From contig QFDA01000001.1 in assembly GCA_003130815.1 (NCBI GenBank), positions 262,131 through 326,130 of the forward strand: 64,000 nucleotides of DNA, read 5' to 3'. The DNA is from Bacteroidetes bacterium SCGC AAA795-G10 (GTDB lineage: Bacteria; Bacteroidota; Bacteroidia; Flavobacteriales; Flavobacteriaceae). The notes below the pieces were generated by a model, which was given only the letters and a program-made list of their open reading frames with translations, was not told the DNA's origin and made no database searches. The translations under genes were made by a program, and so were the position numbers. Positions 38,272-49,500 of the stretch are shown here, one piece after another (the first letter of the stretch is position 1; every line of letters starts with the position of its first letter).

Positions 38272-39618
38272 TTAAATATTGACATTTAAGAGTTCACCCG
38301 TTAGTTGTATCAATTGCAATTCTGAAAGTTTAGCTTGAAACTTTGCTATAGCCCTTTGATTTTTTGCATTTGCTAAATTGATTTGTGCTTGTCTAAATTC
38401 TATAGCAGTAATTGAGCCCAATTGATATTGAGATTTTGATCGATCAAAATTGTAAGTTGCAGTTTCAACTTGTTTTTTTTGGATTTCAAAAATTTCTTTC
38501 GTGTTTCTATAATTCTGTAAAGCATTTAATAAGTCCCTATCGAAACTTAGTCTAGCCTCTTGTGCAATTAATTCTTGATTTTCAAAATTTAGCTTAGCAT
38601 TTTTAACACGAGTTGTAGTTCTACCACCGTCAAATAGGTTCCAACTTAAACTAGCTCCAACTCCAACTGAATAAGTTGTGTTGTTTGTACCTGGGAAAAA
38701 AGCTGTAGCTGGACTTTTATTTAAATTCCACCCATATGATCCAACTAGTCCAACTGTAGGTAAATATCCGGACTGATTTATCTTTATGTCATAAGAGTTA
38801 ATTTGAATATTACTTTTTTGTTTAAGAAGTTCTACGTTTTTTTCTGGTGCAGTATCTATCCAAGACTCAATTTGGATTTCGGGAACAAAATTTACTTCTA
38901 ACTCTACACTATAATCCTTATCAATCGGTTGGTTCATAAGTAAATTCAAATCACGTTTTGAATTATCTAGCTGTTGATTAACCTGAATTAGACTAATACT
39001 GTCATTTGTTACATCTACTTGTGCATTTAAAACTGCTAGTTTGTTCCCCTGCCCATGAATAAATGCACTTTGTGCTCTTTTTTGACGTTCTTTTGAAACT
39101 TCTAAATTTTGTTTGAAAATTCTACTTGATTCTGTAAACTGAGCAATACTAAAATAAACCTCAAAAATCTGTAGTATTGAATACTCAATTGTCTCCCTTA
39201 GTTGCAATTCACTGAGGTTGTATTGTTCTTTTAATTGCTTATAAATATAGGTTCTGCCCAAACCGTCAAAAAGGGTATAATTTAAATTGACACTTGCATT
39301 ATAACGTTGGGATTCTTGACCCTCAAAAATTCTATTAGGGATGGGGTTTCCTTGATCATCAAATTGCCCAGGAAAAGCAATTTCTGAATCTGATCCTATA
39401 TAGTTACCGCCTCCAGAAACAGAAACGGTAGGTAAGTATCCTGAGTTCAGAATATTACTATTATTTTTTGTAATCTCAGTATTATTTCTTGAAACCTGAA
39501 TACCAAAATTATTCTCTAATGCAAAATCAAGGGCCTGTTCTTTTGTTAGTTTATCTTGTGCCTCTGTAGTATTAACAAATATGATAAGAAAAAATAATAA
39601 AATGAAAACTCTATTCAT
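38272..39618 (-). CDS. TolC family outer membrane efflux protein
   Basis: A 448-residue outer membrane channel with signal peptide MNRVFILLFFLIIFVNTTEAQ (start ATG 39618). A longer upstream reading without a signal peptide was discarded. It has two repeated TolC helical halves: TKEQALDFALENNFGIQVSRNN, TLFDGLGRTYIYKQLKEQYN and SWNLFDGGRTTTRVKNAKLN, ending with AIEFRQAQINLANAKNQRA. It is the third gene of an efflux operon, 4 bases behind the RND transporter. Confidence 0.9.
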   Translation of the reverse strand: MNRVFILLFFLIIFVNTTEAQDKLTKEQALDFALENNFGIQVSRNNTEITKNNSNILNSGYLPTVSVSGGGNYIGSDSEIAFPGQFDDQGNPIPNRIFEGQESQRYNASVNLNYTLFDGLGRTYIYKQLKEQYNLSELQLRETIEYSILQIFEVYFSIAQFTESSRIFKQNLEVSKERQKRAQSAFIHGQGNKLAVLNAQVDVTNDSISLIQVNQQLDNSKRDLNLLMNQPIDKDYSVELEVNFVPEIQIESWIDTAPEKNVELLKQKSNIQINSYDIKINQSGYLPTVGLVGSYGWNLNKSPATAFFPGTNNTTYSVGVGASLSWNLFDGGRTTTRVKNAKLNFENQELIAQEARLSFDRDLLNALQNYRNTKEIFEIQKKQVETATYNFDRSKSQYQLGSITAIEFRQAQINLANAKNQRAIAKFQAKLSELQLIQLTGELLNVNI

Positions 39619-39622
39619 AATT

Positions 39623-42600
39623 TCAATTTTCAGGATTATTAATTTGATCCATTTTTTGTTCTTCTTTCTTTTCAATAATAGCCCTTTCAACGATCTCTTT
39701 ATCAGGATAATTCCCTGAAACAAGCCACTTAAAAATCACTTTCAAATCATTGTTAAGAGAAATAAATATTGGCAATAGAATCAGTGTTAAAATTGTAGCA
39801 AATGCTATTCCATAAGAAACTGATATTGCCATTGGCTTAAGCCATTGAGCTTGTCTACTTTTCTCTAGAAGTAACGGTGTAAGTCCTGCAACAGTAGTAG
39901 CAGTAGTTAAGAAAATTGCTCTAAATCTTGATTTTCCAGCATCTATAAGTCCTTCATTAAAATTAAAATTTTGTTTTAAATTATTATTAAATTTTCCGAT
40001 CAAGACAAGGCCATCGTTTACCATAATACCTATAAGCGCAATTACTCCCAGTAATGAAAGAATATTAACTGGAAAACCATGAATCCAATGTCCCCAAGCT
40101 ACACCAATTAAACTCACAGGCATTAAACAAAATAAAAGTATTGGTTGAGAAAAGCTTCTAAATGTGAAAGCTATAGTGATATATATAAGTATGAGGATCG
40201 GAATTCCTGCTGAAGAGAGTGAATTAATTAATTTAAATGCCTCTCTATTCTGTCCCTCATAGGATGCACTAACTGTTGGATATTTAGCTTGGATTTTTGG
40301 CATTATATTAAATCTTATATCATTCATTATGTCAGTAGGAGATGATTCTTCAGAATTTTTGAGATCAGCTGATACCTGAATTTCTCTCCTACCATCAAGA
40401 TGATTTATCGATACATCACCCCTTTCTATAGAATAAGTTGCTACCTCTTTTAGAGCGATAAAGTCTTTATTTGGCAGATCAATTTTCATATCCTCTAATT
40501 GAGTAATTGAGGATCTATCTTCTTTTTTGTAACGAACCCAAACTCTGATCTCATCTTGCCCTCTTTGGAACCTTTGTGCTTGAACACCAAAAAATCCTGC
40601 TCTCACTCTACTCATTAAATATCTAAGATCTAATCCCAAAGAATAGGCATTTTCCTTAAGTTTAAGTTTAATCTCCTTAATTCCCGCTGGATCGTTATCT
40701 TCAATATCCTTAAGCAGCGCATTAGAAATTAAAGCTTGTTTTAATTCATTTTTTGCACTTTTTAATTCATTTATATTATTTGATAATAGAGAAACTGAAA
40801 CAGGTTTTCCTCCAAAATTTGAACCAGAGCCAAAAACTATACTCTCGACCCCTACTACCGGACCTACAAGTTCTGATATTCTTGAAGAGACCATAGAAGC
40901 CCTTATTTTATCAGGACGCTGTTCCCCTGGTAAAAGATTAATAATTAGATTAGCTCTTGAAGCACCATTCCCTAAAGTTTTAATGGAATTTACAAAAAGA
41001 CTTTTCCCTGTTCCTTTAAGATATTTTTCTGTGAATTCTTTATTTACAATTTTAGATGTTTCCTCTATCATTGTAATTATTGAATCTGTTATTCTTTCAT
41101 TTGTTCCATTAGGCATAACAAGATTTATGGAAATTCTATCAGAGGCTATTGAAGGAAAGAAAGAAGTTCTGATGATACCACCTCCGAATGAACCAATCGT
41201 GAGGGAAAAAAATGCAATAAACATCGATATTACGAGAAAACGGTTGTTCAAAGAAAATTTGAGAAAGGGTAAATAAAATCTATCTCTCATAAATTTCATA
41301 AGCTTATCTCCTATTTTATTAAAATCCCTCAGTTTTTTAAATACCTTCGAAATTAAAGTCTTTGGTTCTTTTTCAATTTTTACTAGTGCCTTTGAGTGTG
41401 CTAAGTGAGCTGGTAGAATTACTAGTGCTTCAATTAGTGAAATAAAAAGGGTTAACATAACTACAACTGAAACCTCACTAAAAAATTCTCCAATCCTTCC
41501 ATCTAGAAATAAAAATAGTGAGAAGGCCATCATAGTTGTAATAATAGCAGATACAACTGGAGGAATAACTTCAAGCACCCCATCTATTGCAGCTCTATAA
41601 GGAGTTTTACCTTTTTCATATTGTTGGTAAATATTTTCAGCTATTACAATCCCATCGTCTACAAGTATACCTATCACTATAATCATTCCAAAAGTTGACA
41701 AAACATTTATCGTAACCCCTACCAGTGGCGCAAAAATAAACATCCCCAAAAATGAAACTGGTAGGCCAAAAGCTACCCAAAAAGCCAGCCTTGAGTTTAA
41801 AAAAAGTGAAAGAAATATTAATACTAAAATCATACCCTGGAAGATATTTTCTATCAATAGTCTATTCCTGCCATTAAGTGTTTCAGAGGCATCACTTAAA
41901 ACTTCAAGTCTTGAATTTTCATTCTGACTATTAAAATTCTCAATATAATTTCTAACTTTTGCAGAAGATGAAATCACATCTTCAGAATTTGTTGAGCTAA
42001 CTGAGATTTTAATCATCACATCATCACTCAAAAAACTCCTATTTGGAGTCTCTGAAAACCTGTCTTGAATATTGGCAACATCATTCAAATAAATTTTGGT
42101 CCCATCAGGTTGTGATAAAACTTCTATTTTAGAAAGTTCATTTCCATAGTAAAATTTATTATTGGCTCTAATTAAAAATTCTTCTGCTCTTGTTTTTACT
42201 CTTCCTCCAGTTATAATGATATTTGATTTTGCCACAGCTTGTGCGACATCATTAAAACTTAAGTCATAAGCTAAAAGCTTATTCCTATCAACCGCAATTT
42301 CAATTTCTTCATCCGGATATCCAGAGACACTAATTTGTGAAATTCCAGGAATAGCCCGTAATTCATTTTCAATTTGACGACCTATTTGTTTGAGTTCAAG
42401 TAGAGTCTGATTTTTTGCCGTCAATGCAAAATTAATTGTCGATCTAGTTGGTTCTTGTTTATATACAACTAATGGCTCCATACCAGTTGGATAAGTTGGT
42501 ACTCTATCGACAGCATTTTTTACTTCAAGTAACATGAAGTTTATATCTAATTCTTCTTCTATTTCAACAGTAATATTCCCACTATTCTCGCTTGAAACTG

Positions 42601-42847
42601 AAGTCACACGTTCTACTCCCCTAAGTCCTTTTAAATTATCTTCAATTTTTAATATTACTCCCTCTTCAATCTCCATTGGAGATGCTCCAGGATAAATAAC
42701 AGCAATTCGGATGACATGTGATTCAGTGAGTGGGAAAAAAGATGACTTAAGTGACCTTAAACCTAAAATTCCAAACAACAAAAATGCTATGATAACTACA
42801 TTAACAGCTACGTGATAACGAATAAAATAATTAATTATATTTTTCAC
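39623..42847 (-). CDS. RND multidrug efflux transporter, HAE1/AcrB type
   Basis: A 1074-residue inner-membrane proton antiporter with 12 helices. The first helix is VAVNVVIIAFLLFGILGL. The family hallmarks are VIRIAVIYPGASPMEIEE, GISQISVSGYPDEEIEI, GILVDDGIVIAENIYQQYEKG (helix 4 with the Asp pair) and LIGIMVNDGLVLIGKFN in the second half. The acidic pair in helix 4 supports proton coupling. Substrates are not predictable. It is preceded by an adaptor gene and followed by the TolC gene on the minus strand with gaps of 9 and 4 bases. Confidence 0.93.
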   Translation of the reverse strand: MKNIINYFIRYHVAVNVVIIAFLLFGILGLRSLKSSFFPLTESHVIRIAVIYPGASPMEIEEGVILKIEDNLKGLRGVERVTSVSSENSGNITVEIEEELDINFMLLEVKNAVDRVPTYPTGMEPLVVYKQEPTRSTINFALTAKNQTLLELKQIGRQIENELRAIPGISQISVSGYPDEEIEIAVDRNKLLAYDLSFNDVAQAVAKSNIIITGGRVKTRAEEFLIRANNKFYYGNELSKIEVLSQPDGTKIYLNDVANIQDRFSETPNRSFLSDDVMIKISVSSTNSEDVISSSAKVRNYIENFNSQNENSRLEVLSDASETLNGRNRLLIENIFQGMILVLIFLSLFLNSRLAFWVAFGLPVSFLGMFIFAPLVGVTINVLSTFGMIIVIGILVDDGIVIAENIYQQYEKGKTPYRAAIDGVLEVIPPVVSAIITTMMAFSLFLFLDGRIGEFFSEVSVVVMLTLFISLIEALVILPAHLAHSKALVKIEKEPKTLISKVFKKLRDFNKIGDKLMKFMRDRFYLPFLKFSLNNRFLVISMFIAFFSLTIGSFGGGIIRTSFFPSIASDRISINLVMPNGTNERITDSIITMIEETSKIVNKEFTEKYLKGTGKSLFVNSIKTLGNGASRANLIINLLPGEQRPDKIRASMVSSRISELVGPVVGVESIVFGSGSNFGGKPVSVSLLSNNINELKSAKNELKQALISNALLKDIEDNDPAGIKEIKLKLKENAYSLGLDLRYLMSRVRAGFFGVQAQRFQRGQDEIRVWVRYKKEDRSSITQLEDMKIDLPNKDFIALKEVATYSIERGDVSINHLDGRREIQVSADLKNSEESSPTDIMNDIRFNIMPKIQAKYPTVSASYEGQNREAFKLINSLSSAGIPILILIYITIAFTFRSFSQPILLFCLMPVSLIGVAWGHWIHGFPVNILSLLGVIALIGIMVNDGLVLIGKFNNNLKQNFNFNEGLIDAGKSRFRAIFLTTATTVAGLTPLLLEKSRQAQWLKPMAISVSYGIAFATILTLILLPIFISLNNDLKVIFKWLVSGNYPDKEIVERAIIEKKEEQKMDQINNPEN

Positions 42848-42856
42848 TAGTATTAT

Positions 42857-44026
42857 TTAATTTTGTTCTTGATCTATCGGATTTATTTCCATGCCATTGT
42901 ATGCACCAATTATAGGTTGTGAAATAATTTCCTCCCCCTCAACTAAACCTTCAACTATAGCTTGAGTTTCTGTATAATGAATAGGGTTTATTTTAAGTGA
43001 AATAAGTTTATTTTCTCTAACTGCAAATAATTCTTTTGATCCATTTATAAGGCCTCTATCCAATGCAAAAACATTATTAAATTCCATTGCTTCAATCTGT
43101 GCTTCCATATACATTCCTTCTTTTAGATTTTTATCTTTTATTCTAATATAAACCTCTACTGATTGAGTTTGGCTATTTACTTTTGCATTAATTCGGGAAA
43201 CTTTCCCAGTAAATGATTTATTTGTATCTATTGATTTTACATTTACTTCAGCCCCTTTTGAAATATTAGATATATACGATTTTGGTAGAGCAACCATTAA
43301 CTCGTAATCACCAGGTGCAATAAATTCGCCTAGTACTTGTCCAGGTCTTATTAATGATCCTTCTGTAATATTAGCCTGAACTAAAACTCCATTAAATGGT
43401 GCTTTTATTCTATAAAAAGTAAGTGTTTTCTCTAAGTTCTGTAATGAATAATATGATGAAATTATTCCCCTTCCAGATACAAATAGTCTTACTTTATCAT
43501 CCATTACAGGCAAAGGGGGTACTGGTTTTTCAAGATTAAATCTTTTTAAATATGAGTTCCATTTTAAATAGGCTTCAGGAAAATCTAGTTCAAGATCTGG
43601 AAGTACTGATGTAATTAAATTATATAAAGCTGCACGTTGAGCAATAACGTTTGCCCTATACTCTGAGGATTCTATTACTGCTAAATTTTGCCCAGATTTG
43701 TAGTCTTGTCCTGATTTAAATAAGGGTTTTATTGTCTTTAGAATACCTTGTACACGGGCAGTGATTTGAATTCTTTTATAGGCTCTTAAAACACCATCTG
43801 ATGGAATTTGAACTTGATAAGATCCATTTTTAACTTTAATTGTGTAAGCATCTTTGATTGCATTATCTGCTTTTTTCCGAGTCGGGGGATTACTATCAAA
43901 TATTTTTTTTGTGAGTTGAAAAGATAATCCAATAACAATAAATCCTAAGATAAATAGTATCCATTTTCTAATATTTTTTAAAGAGGCACTCTTAGACATT
44001 AGTTTAATTATTAAGTTAAAAATCAT
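42857..44026 (-). CDS. RND efflux periplasmic adaptor (membrane fusion protein)
   Basis: A 389-residue HlyD/AcrA-type adaptor. One N-terminal membrane anchor (WILFILGFIVIGLSFQL) is followed by a lipoyl-like barrel (RAYKRIQITARVQGILKTI; SGQNLAVIESSEYRANV), a short hairpin, and RIKAPFNGVLVQANITEGSLIRPGQ. It is the first gene of the MFP-RND-TolC operon. The start is ATG 44026 or the internal ATG that gives MSKSASLKN; the two differ by nine residues. Confidence 0.9.
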   Translation of the reverse strand: MIFNLIIKLMSKSASLKNIRKWILFILGFIVIGLSFQLTKKIFDSNPPTRKKADNAIKDAYTIKVKNGSYQVQIPSDGVLRAYKRIQITARVQGILKTIKPLFKSGQDYKSGQNLAVIESSEYRANVIAQRAALYNLITSVLPDLELDFPEAYLKWNSYLKRFNLEKPVPPLPVMDDKVRLFVSGRGIISSYYSLQNLEKTLTFYRIKAPFNGVLVQANITEGSLIRPGQVLGEFIAPGDYELMVALPKSYISNISKGAEVNVKSIDTNKSFTGKVSRINAKVNSQTQSVEVYIRIKDKNLKEGMYMEAQIEAMEFNNVFALDRGLINGSKELFAVRENKLISLKINPIHYTETQAIVEGLVEGEEIISQPIIGAYNGMEINPIDQEQN

Positions 44027-44244
44027 CTAATATTAAAGTAAAAATTAGACATTTTTACTTTTAATTATCATATTAGAAAATTTTAGACTTGTTTGTTTAA
44101 CAAATTTTTTGCGAAACTATAATTAAATTTTGAAATAACCTATCATAATTCGGTTATGTTAGAGGCAATAAATTTGAACTTTTATTTAAAAGAAATTTTA
44201 ATCAAAGTTTAATTAATTTTATTTTGGTAAAAAATTATATCATA

Positions 44245-45234
44245 ATGTCTATTCTAAAATCAATATGGAATGAAATTATTGGCTTTTTCGGGATAACCCG
44301 ATTCCTCAATATTTTAAACGATCAAGATTATGCTACGTTCTTGACTTACGATGGAATAGTAGCACTTATACTGCCAATTGTACCACTATTAATTTTTCTA
44401 GAACTTTTTTTAGGCTTTATTTATAAAAAACCACAAACAAAGGTATATAAGGTAATTTTTTTGATTTATCTATTTAATAGAATTATAGGAAGGTTTATAG
44501 CTATTGGCATGGTAGCTTTCTGTATCGGTTTTCTTGAACCTTATGCTCTTGTACAAACCTCTACGACGTGGTATTGGTTTATATATGGTTATATTGTCTG
44601 GGAATTTGCTCATTTTATATATCATTTCTTAGCCCATAAAGTAAGACTATTTTGGTGTCTACATGCTACACACCATAGCCCTGAAGAAATGAATTTGAGT
44701 GTCTCCCATGCACATTTTTTCTTAGAAGCACCTTACGCAGATTTTATTAGAACCTCGATATGTATCTTAATGGGAGTGAATCCAGTGATGCTTTTTACAA
44801 TTATGTTTATTGATGGAACTTATGGTGCTTTTATCCACGTGGGTGAGAATCTTGTAAAAGATGCTCGTTTTGGTTTTCTAAACAAAATCATTCTAACTCC
44901 TTCTCATCATAGGGTTCACCATGCAAGAAACCCATTGTATCTTGATACTAATTATTGCAACCTTTTAAACATATGGGATCGAATTTTTGGAACTTATCAA
45001 GAAGAAAATATTAATATGGAAATTGATTATGGTATCACACGTCAAATTAATTCGGGAAGTTTTGTCCAAGTCTATTTTGGTGAAATAATACATTTAGTAA
45101 AAGATGTTACTACTGCACCAGGTATTCTCAACAAGCTACGTTACATTTTTTATCCTCCAGGATGGAGTCACCACAAGGATTATATGACTGCTAAAATGAT
45201 CCGTGATGAATATCTAAAAACTAACATAAATTAA
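44245..45234 (+). CDS. Sterol desaturase/fatty acid hydroxylase family membrane enzyme
   Basis: A 329-residue membrane di-iron enzyme. It has the eight-His pattern of the family: EFAHFIYHFLAHKVRLFWCLHATHHSPEEM (several boxes), SHAHFFLEAP, and SHHRVHHARNPLYLDTNYCN. Such enzymes hydroxylate or desaturate lipids, for example sterols, carotenoids or sphingolipid-like fatty acids; the substrate here is unknown. ATG 44245 is preferred over TTG 44224, which would only add MVKNYII. The 217 bases upstream, between it and the efflux operon, hold only AT-rich sequence and no clear promoter. Confidence 0.87.
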   Translation: MSILKSIWNEIIGFFGITRFLNILNDQDYATFLTYDGIVALILPIVPLLIFLELFLGFIYKKPQTKVYKVIFLIYLFNRIIGRFIAIGMVAFCIGFLEPYALVQTSTTWYWFIYGYIVWEFAHFIYHFLAHKVRLFWCLHATHHSPEEMNLSVSHAHFFLEAPYADFIRTSICILMGVNPVMLFTIMFIDGTYGAFIHVGENLVKDARFGFLNKIILTPSHHRVHHARNPLYLDTNYCNLLNIWDRIFGTYQEENINMEIDYGITRQINSGSFVQVYFGEIIHLVKDVTTAPGILNKLRYIFYPPGWSHHKDYMTAKMIRDEYLKTNIN

Positions 45235-45271
45235 TAAATCTTTATCTTATTTAAATTAATTCTAAATTAAA

Positions 45272-45302
45272 TTGTTTAGTTATTATATTGAATTTACTTT
45301 TG
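45272..45302 (+). promoter_or_regulatory. Bacteroidota-type promoter for the PepSY-like gene
   Basis: TTG ending at 45274, 20 bases, then TACTTTTG at 45295-45302. It matches the TTG/TTTG-N19..21-TAnnTTTG consensus and lies 36 bases before the ATG at 45339. Confidence 0.55.
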
Positions 45303-45338
45303 TGGAACTATCTGTAAGTAATCAAATAGTCAATACAA

Positions 45339-45848
45339 ATGGAAAAAAAAGCAGGTGTTTATTTTAGAATAATTCATCGCTACCTTGGGTTTTACCTTGT
45401 AGGAATAATGGCAGTTTATTCTGTAAGCGGAATTACACTTATTTTTAGAAGAACCGATACTTTTAAAAAAGTAACTGAGGTGAAAACACAACTTAGACCA
45501 CAGTTAAATGAAAATGAACTGGGGAAAAGTCTTAAGATAAAAAACTTCAGATTTACAACCTCAGAGGGTAATATTTTTTATTTTAAAAATGGCCAATACA
45601 ACAAGCTAACAGGAGAAACTATGTATTTAAAAAAGGAAATACCCTTTATTTTAAAAAAAATGCAAGGACTTCACAAAGCGACAACCCAAAGTCCAATTTA
45701 TTGGCTCAATATTTTTTTTGGAGTGTCTTTGATGTTTTTTGTAATCTCATCTTTTTGGATGTTTCTCCCAAATACTAATGTCTTTAAAAAAGGAATTTTA
45801 TTCTCTTTAGCTGGAGTTATAATGACAATTATTATTCTATTTATTTAG
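45339..45848 (+). CDS. PepSY-associated membrane protein
   Basis: A 169-residue protein starting with the PepSY-TM signature FRIIHRYLGFYLVGIMAVYSVSGITLIF. A short extracytoplasmic domain follows (residues about 40-110), then two C-terminal helices (YWLNIFFGVSLMFFVISSFWMF and FSLAGVIMTIIILFI) with LHKATTQSPIYWL between. It is a short form of the PepSY-TM family, often linked to iron or siderophore reduction. The family link is clear from the first helix, but the function is not. It converges on the lipoprotein gene at 45859. Confidence 0.72.
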   Translation: MEKKAGVYFRIIHRYLGFYLVGIMAVYSVSGITLIFRRTDTFKKVTEVKTQLRPQLNENELGKSLKIKNFRFTTSEGNIFYFKNGQYNKLTGETMYLKKEIPFILKKMQGLHKATTQSPIYWLNIFFGVSLMFFVISSFWMFLPNTNVFKKGILFSLAGVIMTIIILFI

Positions 45849-45858
45849 AATATTAAGA

Positions 45859-46569
45859 TCAATTTGTCCTAAACGCATAAACACCTGAATTTGACTGATT
45901 CCCATTTGCATCTATAGAAATAATTTTCCAATAATATTTTGTGTTGTTTTGGACCTCTATTTCGATTGATGTATTATCTTCAACATAATCAATAGATTCA
46001 ATAAGAGTTGAAGCGTCATTATCATCTAGATAGATTTCAAATTTTAAAAGATCTCCGTCTACGTCTGATGTTATCCAAGAAAGGGTAATAAGATTATTAA
46101 CTCCGGGTGTTACATTTTTACCAGATCTTGGGAATATTAGTTCGGCTGGGAATGGTGCATAATTTATAATTGCATCTCCTGCTAAATAAAATTTCCATTG
46201 CTCGCTTTCAGAGGGAGTTGAGCCTATACCTCCAATACTTTTTACTTTCCAACTATATGGTTCTGCCTTAAGAAGTGTTATTTTAGTTTGGTTAACATTA
46301 CTTGTAAATGTTTCTTTAGTTTGAGTTAATAAATTTGTGATTATTATTTCATAGGAAAATGCGTTTTGAGCATTTGTCCAAGAAAAGTCAACACTACTTT
46401 GAGTATCATTAATTGACGTCCCGTCGAGGCAGGCTTCATTATTTTCTGGGAACAATAGACTTGGTGCCAGGGGATTTAAAATTTCAGGTTCTGGTTCAGA
46501 TTCAGAATCTGTTGAGCAGCTCAAAAATATTAACATTAAAATCCCAAAAAATATTTTCTCCTTTTTCAT
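45859..46569 (-). CDS. Surface lipoprotein with two FN3-like domains, partner of the giant T9SS protein
   Basis: A 236-residue lipoprotein with Cys18 in the lipobox (LIFLSCSTD) and an acidic run after it (DSESEPEPE), which suggests surface export. It has two FN3-like domains: the first with LLFPENNEACLDG, VDFSWTNAQNAFSYEIIITN and YSWKVKSIGGIGS, the second with YAPFPAELIFPRSGKNV, ITLSWITSDVDGDLLKFEIY and YYWKIISIDANGNQS. It is paralogous to 5259-6008 along its whole length. It starts one base after the stop of the giant gene, so the pair is an operon like the first one. Confidence 0.8.
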   Translation of the reverse strand: MKKEKIFFGILMLIFLSCSTDSESEPEPEILNPLAPSLLFPENNEACLDGTSINDTQSSVDFSWTNAQNAFSYEIIITNLLTQTKETFTSNVNQTKITLLKAEPYSWKVKSIGGIGSTPSESEQWKFYLAGDAIINYAPFPAELIFPRSGKNVTPGVNNLITLSWITSDVDGDLLKFEIYLDDNDASTLIESIDYVEDNTSIEIEVQNNTKYYWKIISIDANGNQSNSGVYAFRTN

Positions 46570-46570
46570 T

Positions 46571-49500
46571 TTATTTTTTTATGACTTGTATAGACTGATC
46601 TAGCGTAGCTCCACTTATTTTAATTATGTAAAGTCCTTGTTTATAATTTGATGTTTCTAATCTGTAGTTTCTGCTGTAAAAGGGAAGATTAATATTTTTA
46701 ATATCAATCAGTTGACCATTTACCGTATAAATCCCAATTTCAATAAAATTATCATTCCCCCCAAAATAAAGATCTAAATAATTATCTATAGGATTTGGTG
46801 CATACTTAACTTCATAAGAATTAAGGAAATTATCTTCATGTAATCCTTGACATTCAATTCCAGTTGATATTTTAATTTTATTTAAACCCTTATTCAATGT
46901 TATAGTGTACTTACTGCTTTGAGTTTGAGTTGTTTTGCCATTATGAGAAATGTTATAGACATCGCCCCCACTTAAATCATAAGTAACCGTTTGATTTGAT
47001 TTGTCAAAAATTCCACTAACAACAAGGGGTTTTGGATCAGAAATATTTAGCTCAAAACATCTTTCAAATTCTAAATGACTAACCCCATCAATATTTACAC
47101 ATATTGAATATTTACCTCCAGAGAGTTTATCTAAAATCCAAGTGCTGCCAGTAAAACTTTCTGTTTTGTTTACAGCTCCTCTTACTGAAATATTATAGGT
47201 AATTGTAGAGTCTAGAACATCTAATCGAATTGAGTTCTCACCAGCACACTTTTCAATTTTAGAGAGGCTGAAATTATTTGAGGGAACATAATAAATCAAA
47301 CAACCACTTAAATTTACCACTTCACCTAATGGAGTATCAGGACATGTATCAAATGGGTTCCAAACTCCGTCATGATCAAAATCATCAGAAACATCTCCAA
47401 CTCCATCTCCATCTTCATCAGTCTGATCAGCATTATATACTAAAGGACTATTATCATAAATATCAAAAACACCGTCACCATCTGTATCATCTGTTGGTAG
47501 GGCTGGTCTTGCTTGTAATTCTATTGCTTTTTTACCTCCTTCAGGCACCTGAATATTAGTTTGGGTTACCCCGATCGGTACTTCTGGTTCTCCGTCTGCA
47601 GTATTTATGTATTCAACCTCCACTTCGTATATGTTATCTTGGTTTGCATCTCCAGGAGGGCTAAATACAGGTGTTTTTATAAATTCTAAGTAATCTTCTG
47701 TCTCCTCTTCGTTATACTGACTGTTTTTTTGTTCGCCTTTTGATGCAGTTCTGATTGTAAATTTATCAGCGTCAGCACCACCCTTAATTCTCTTTTTTAC
47801 TTTCCATTTACCAACATTTTTGTTATGCGGATTATAATATCTTCTATGATCAACTTTTGAAGAACTCGAATTATTTGGAAGACCAAAAATCGAGATAAAG
47901 AATTTTCTTTCAGATTTTTGATTAGGTAAGTCTATCACTTGGAAGCACTCATCTAGAGTAGTAATATATCTTTCATCAGATGAATCTTCTAATGTTATAG
48001 TACTACTAATATCAATCGATACTGGACTATTTGCCTGTTTTGGGGAGCCAACAGCCTCAATATTAAAACAATGCTCAGTCAGGGTTTCATAATCTAATTC
48101 TCTTGTTGTCAATATTTCTTCACCATTAAATTCAAGATAGCCGTCGGTGCTAACAAATTTAAAGGGAATTGTTCCAGATGGATTAAGTGGATCTTTAAAT
48201 TTTACTTTAGCTACAACCGTTCCAACTGGTGCATTTTCATCTACTTTAAGATAATCAATTTTTATCTCAGGATGAGTTTTCTGTATTATAATTAATACCG
48301 AATACTCAACTTCATTTTCACTATCCTTTAAAATAAATTTAAATTCTTTTGCATTATAATCAGAATCATATTTAAGATTTGTACCGTCAACTACATATAT
48401 TTTACCCTGTTCGTCTATCTGAAGTGAACCATCAAAAAGATCACTTTGATTAATAAATGTAAAACTTTCTCCTCCAAGATCAAAGGCATTAACTTCACCT
48501 ACAAGTTTTCCATTTTCTGGCTTTTCTTTAAATCTTATTACCCTTGTAATTAAAATTGGTGGTGGGTTTACTTTTACAAGCGCACCTAATCTAAATATAT
48601 TAGGGGATGTGGGTATGACTAGATTTGTTGTGTTAGGGCTGATATAATTTAATCTTTGTGTTGGTGAAACTTGATTTGCTGATATATCATAAATATTTGT
48701 ATTTTTTATAAGAACTTGGAAAACTTGATCGCCATTCGGCCCAGATAAACTATTAAATGTGTTAGTACTACTAATATCAATTGATACTGGATTATTTGCC
48801 TGTATTACTCCTACTAAAGTATTACTAGTATCTAGTGATTGAGTTAACGTTGCTCTTATAATATTTTCTCCCCCAGTTAATTGGCCACCTGATGTATTAG
48901 TAATCTGTGAAATTCTTAAAGGAACAATACCTCCTGCAATTTGTGATACACCAAGACTTGATGCTAAAATTGGAGCATTTGAAGAAGCATTTCCATAGAC
49001 GCCTTCACTAAATTGAATATCTATAAACTCATTTGACCCACCTATTGAAACGCCCATTATTTCAGGGCTTGCTTTATCGTTTAAAGTTATTGTATTGCTT
49101 TGTGATGATGATAAATTGACCTGCCCCCCTTTACTGTCAAAAATCGAATTTGAAACTGGGCTAATAGTTAAAATTTCTTGTCCTGAAGCTAAACCTTTGA
49201 GAGATAGGCCTAAAATATAACTTAGAGTCCCACTGCTTGTTACAGAGATGGGTATTGTACTTGAAAGAGTTGCACTTCCGGAGGACAAGCTGAATTGAAA
49301 ATCGCTTGCCTGTATAGCTCCTGATCCAGATACGTTATTGTAAACGGGCTCACTAAAAGTTATTACTGCTTGGGTATTGGTTTCATTGATTTCTAGACTA
49401 GAAATAACAGGTAGAGTGTTATTTAAGTTTATAGTATTAGAGTTCTGAGAGGTCAAAGCATAATTTCCAATAGCATCTTTAACTTTGTTTGTTTTTGGTG

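Noticed and set aside
39619-39723. Longer N-terminus for the TolC-like protein
   Set aside because: It would add a Lys-rich stretch before a clear signal peptide and run into the RND gene; ATG 39618 gives a standard signal sequence.
47278-47559. Plus-strand 93-codon open frame inside the giant gene
   Set aside because: His/Gln/Leu-rich shadow of the TSP3 repeat coding sequence; no domain and no start context.
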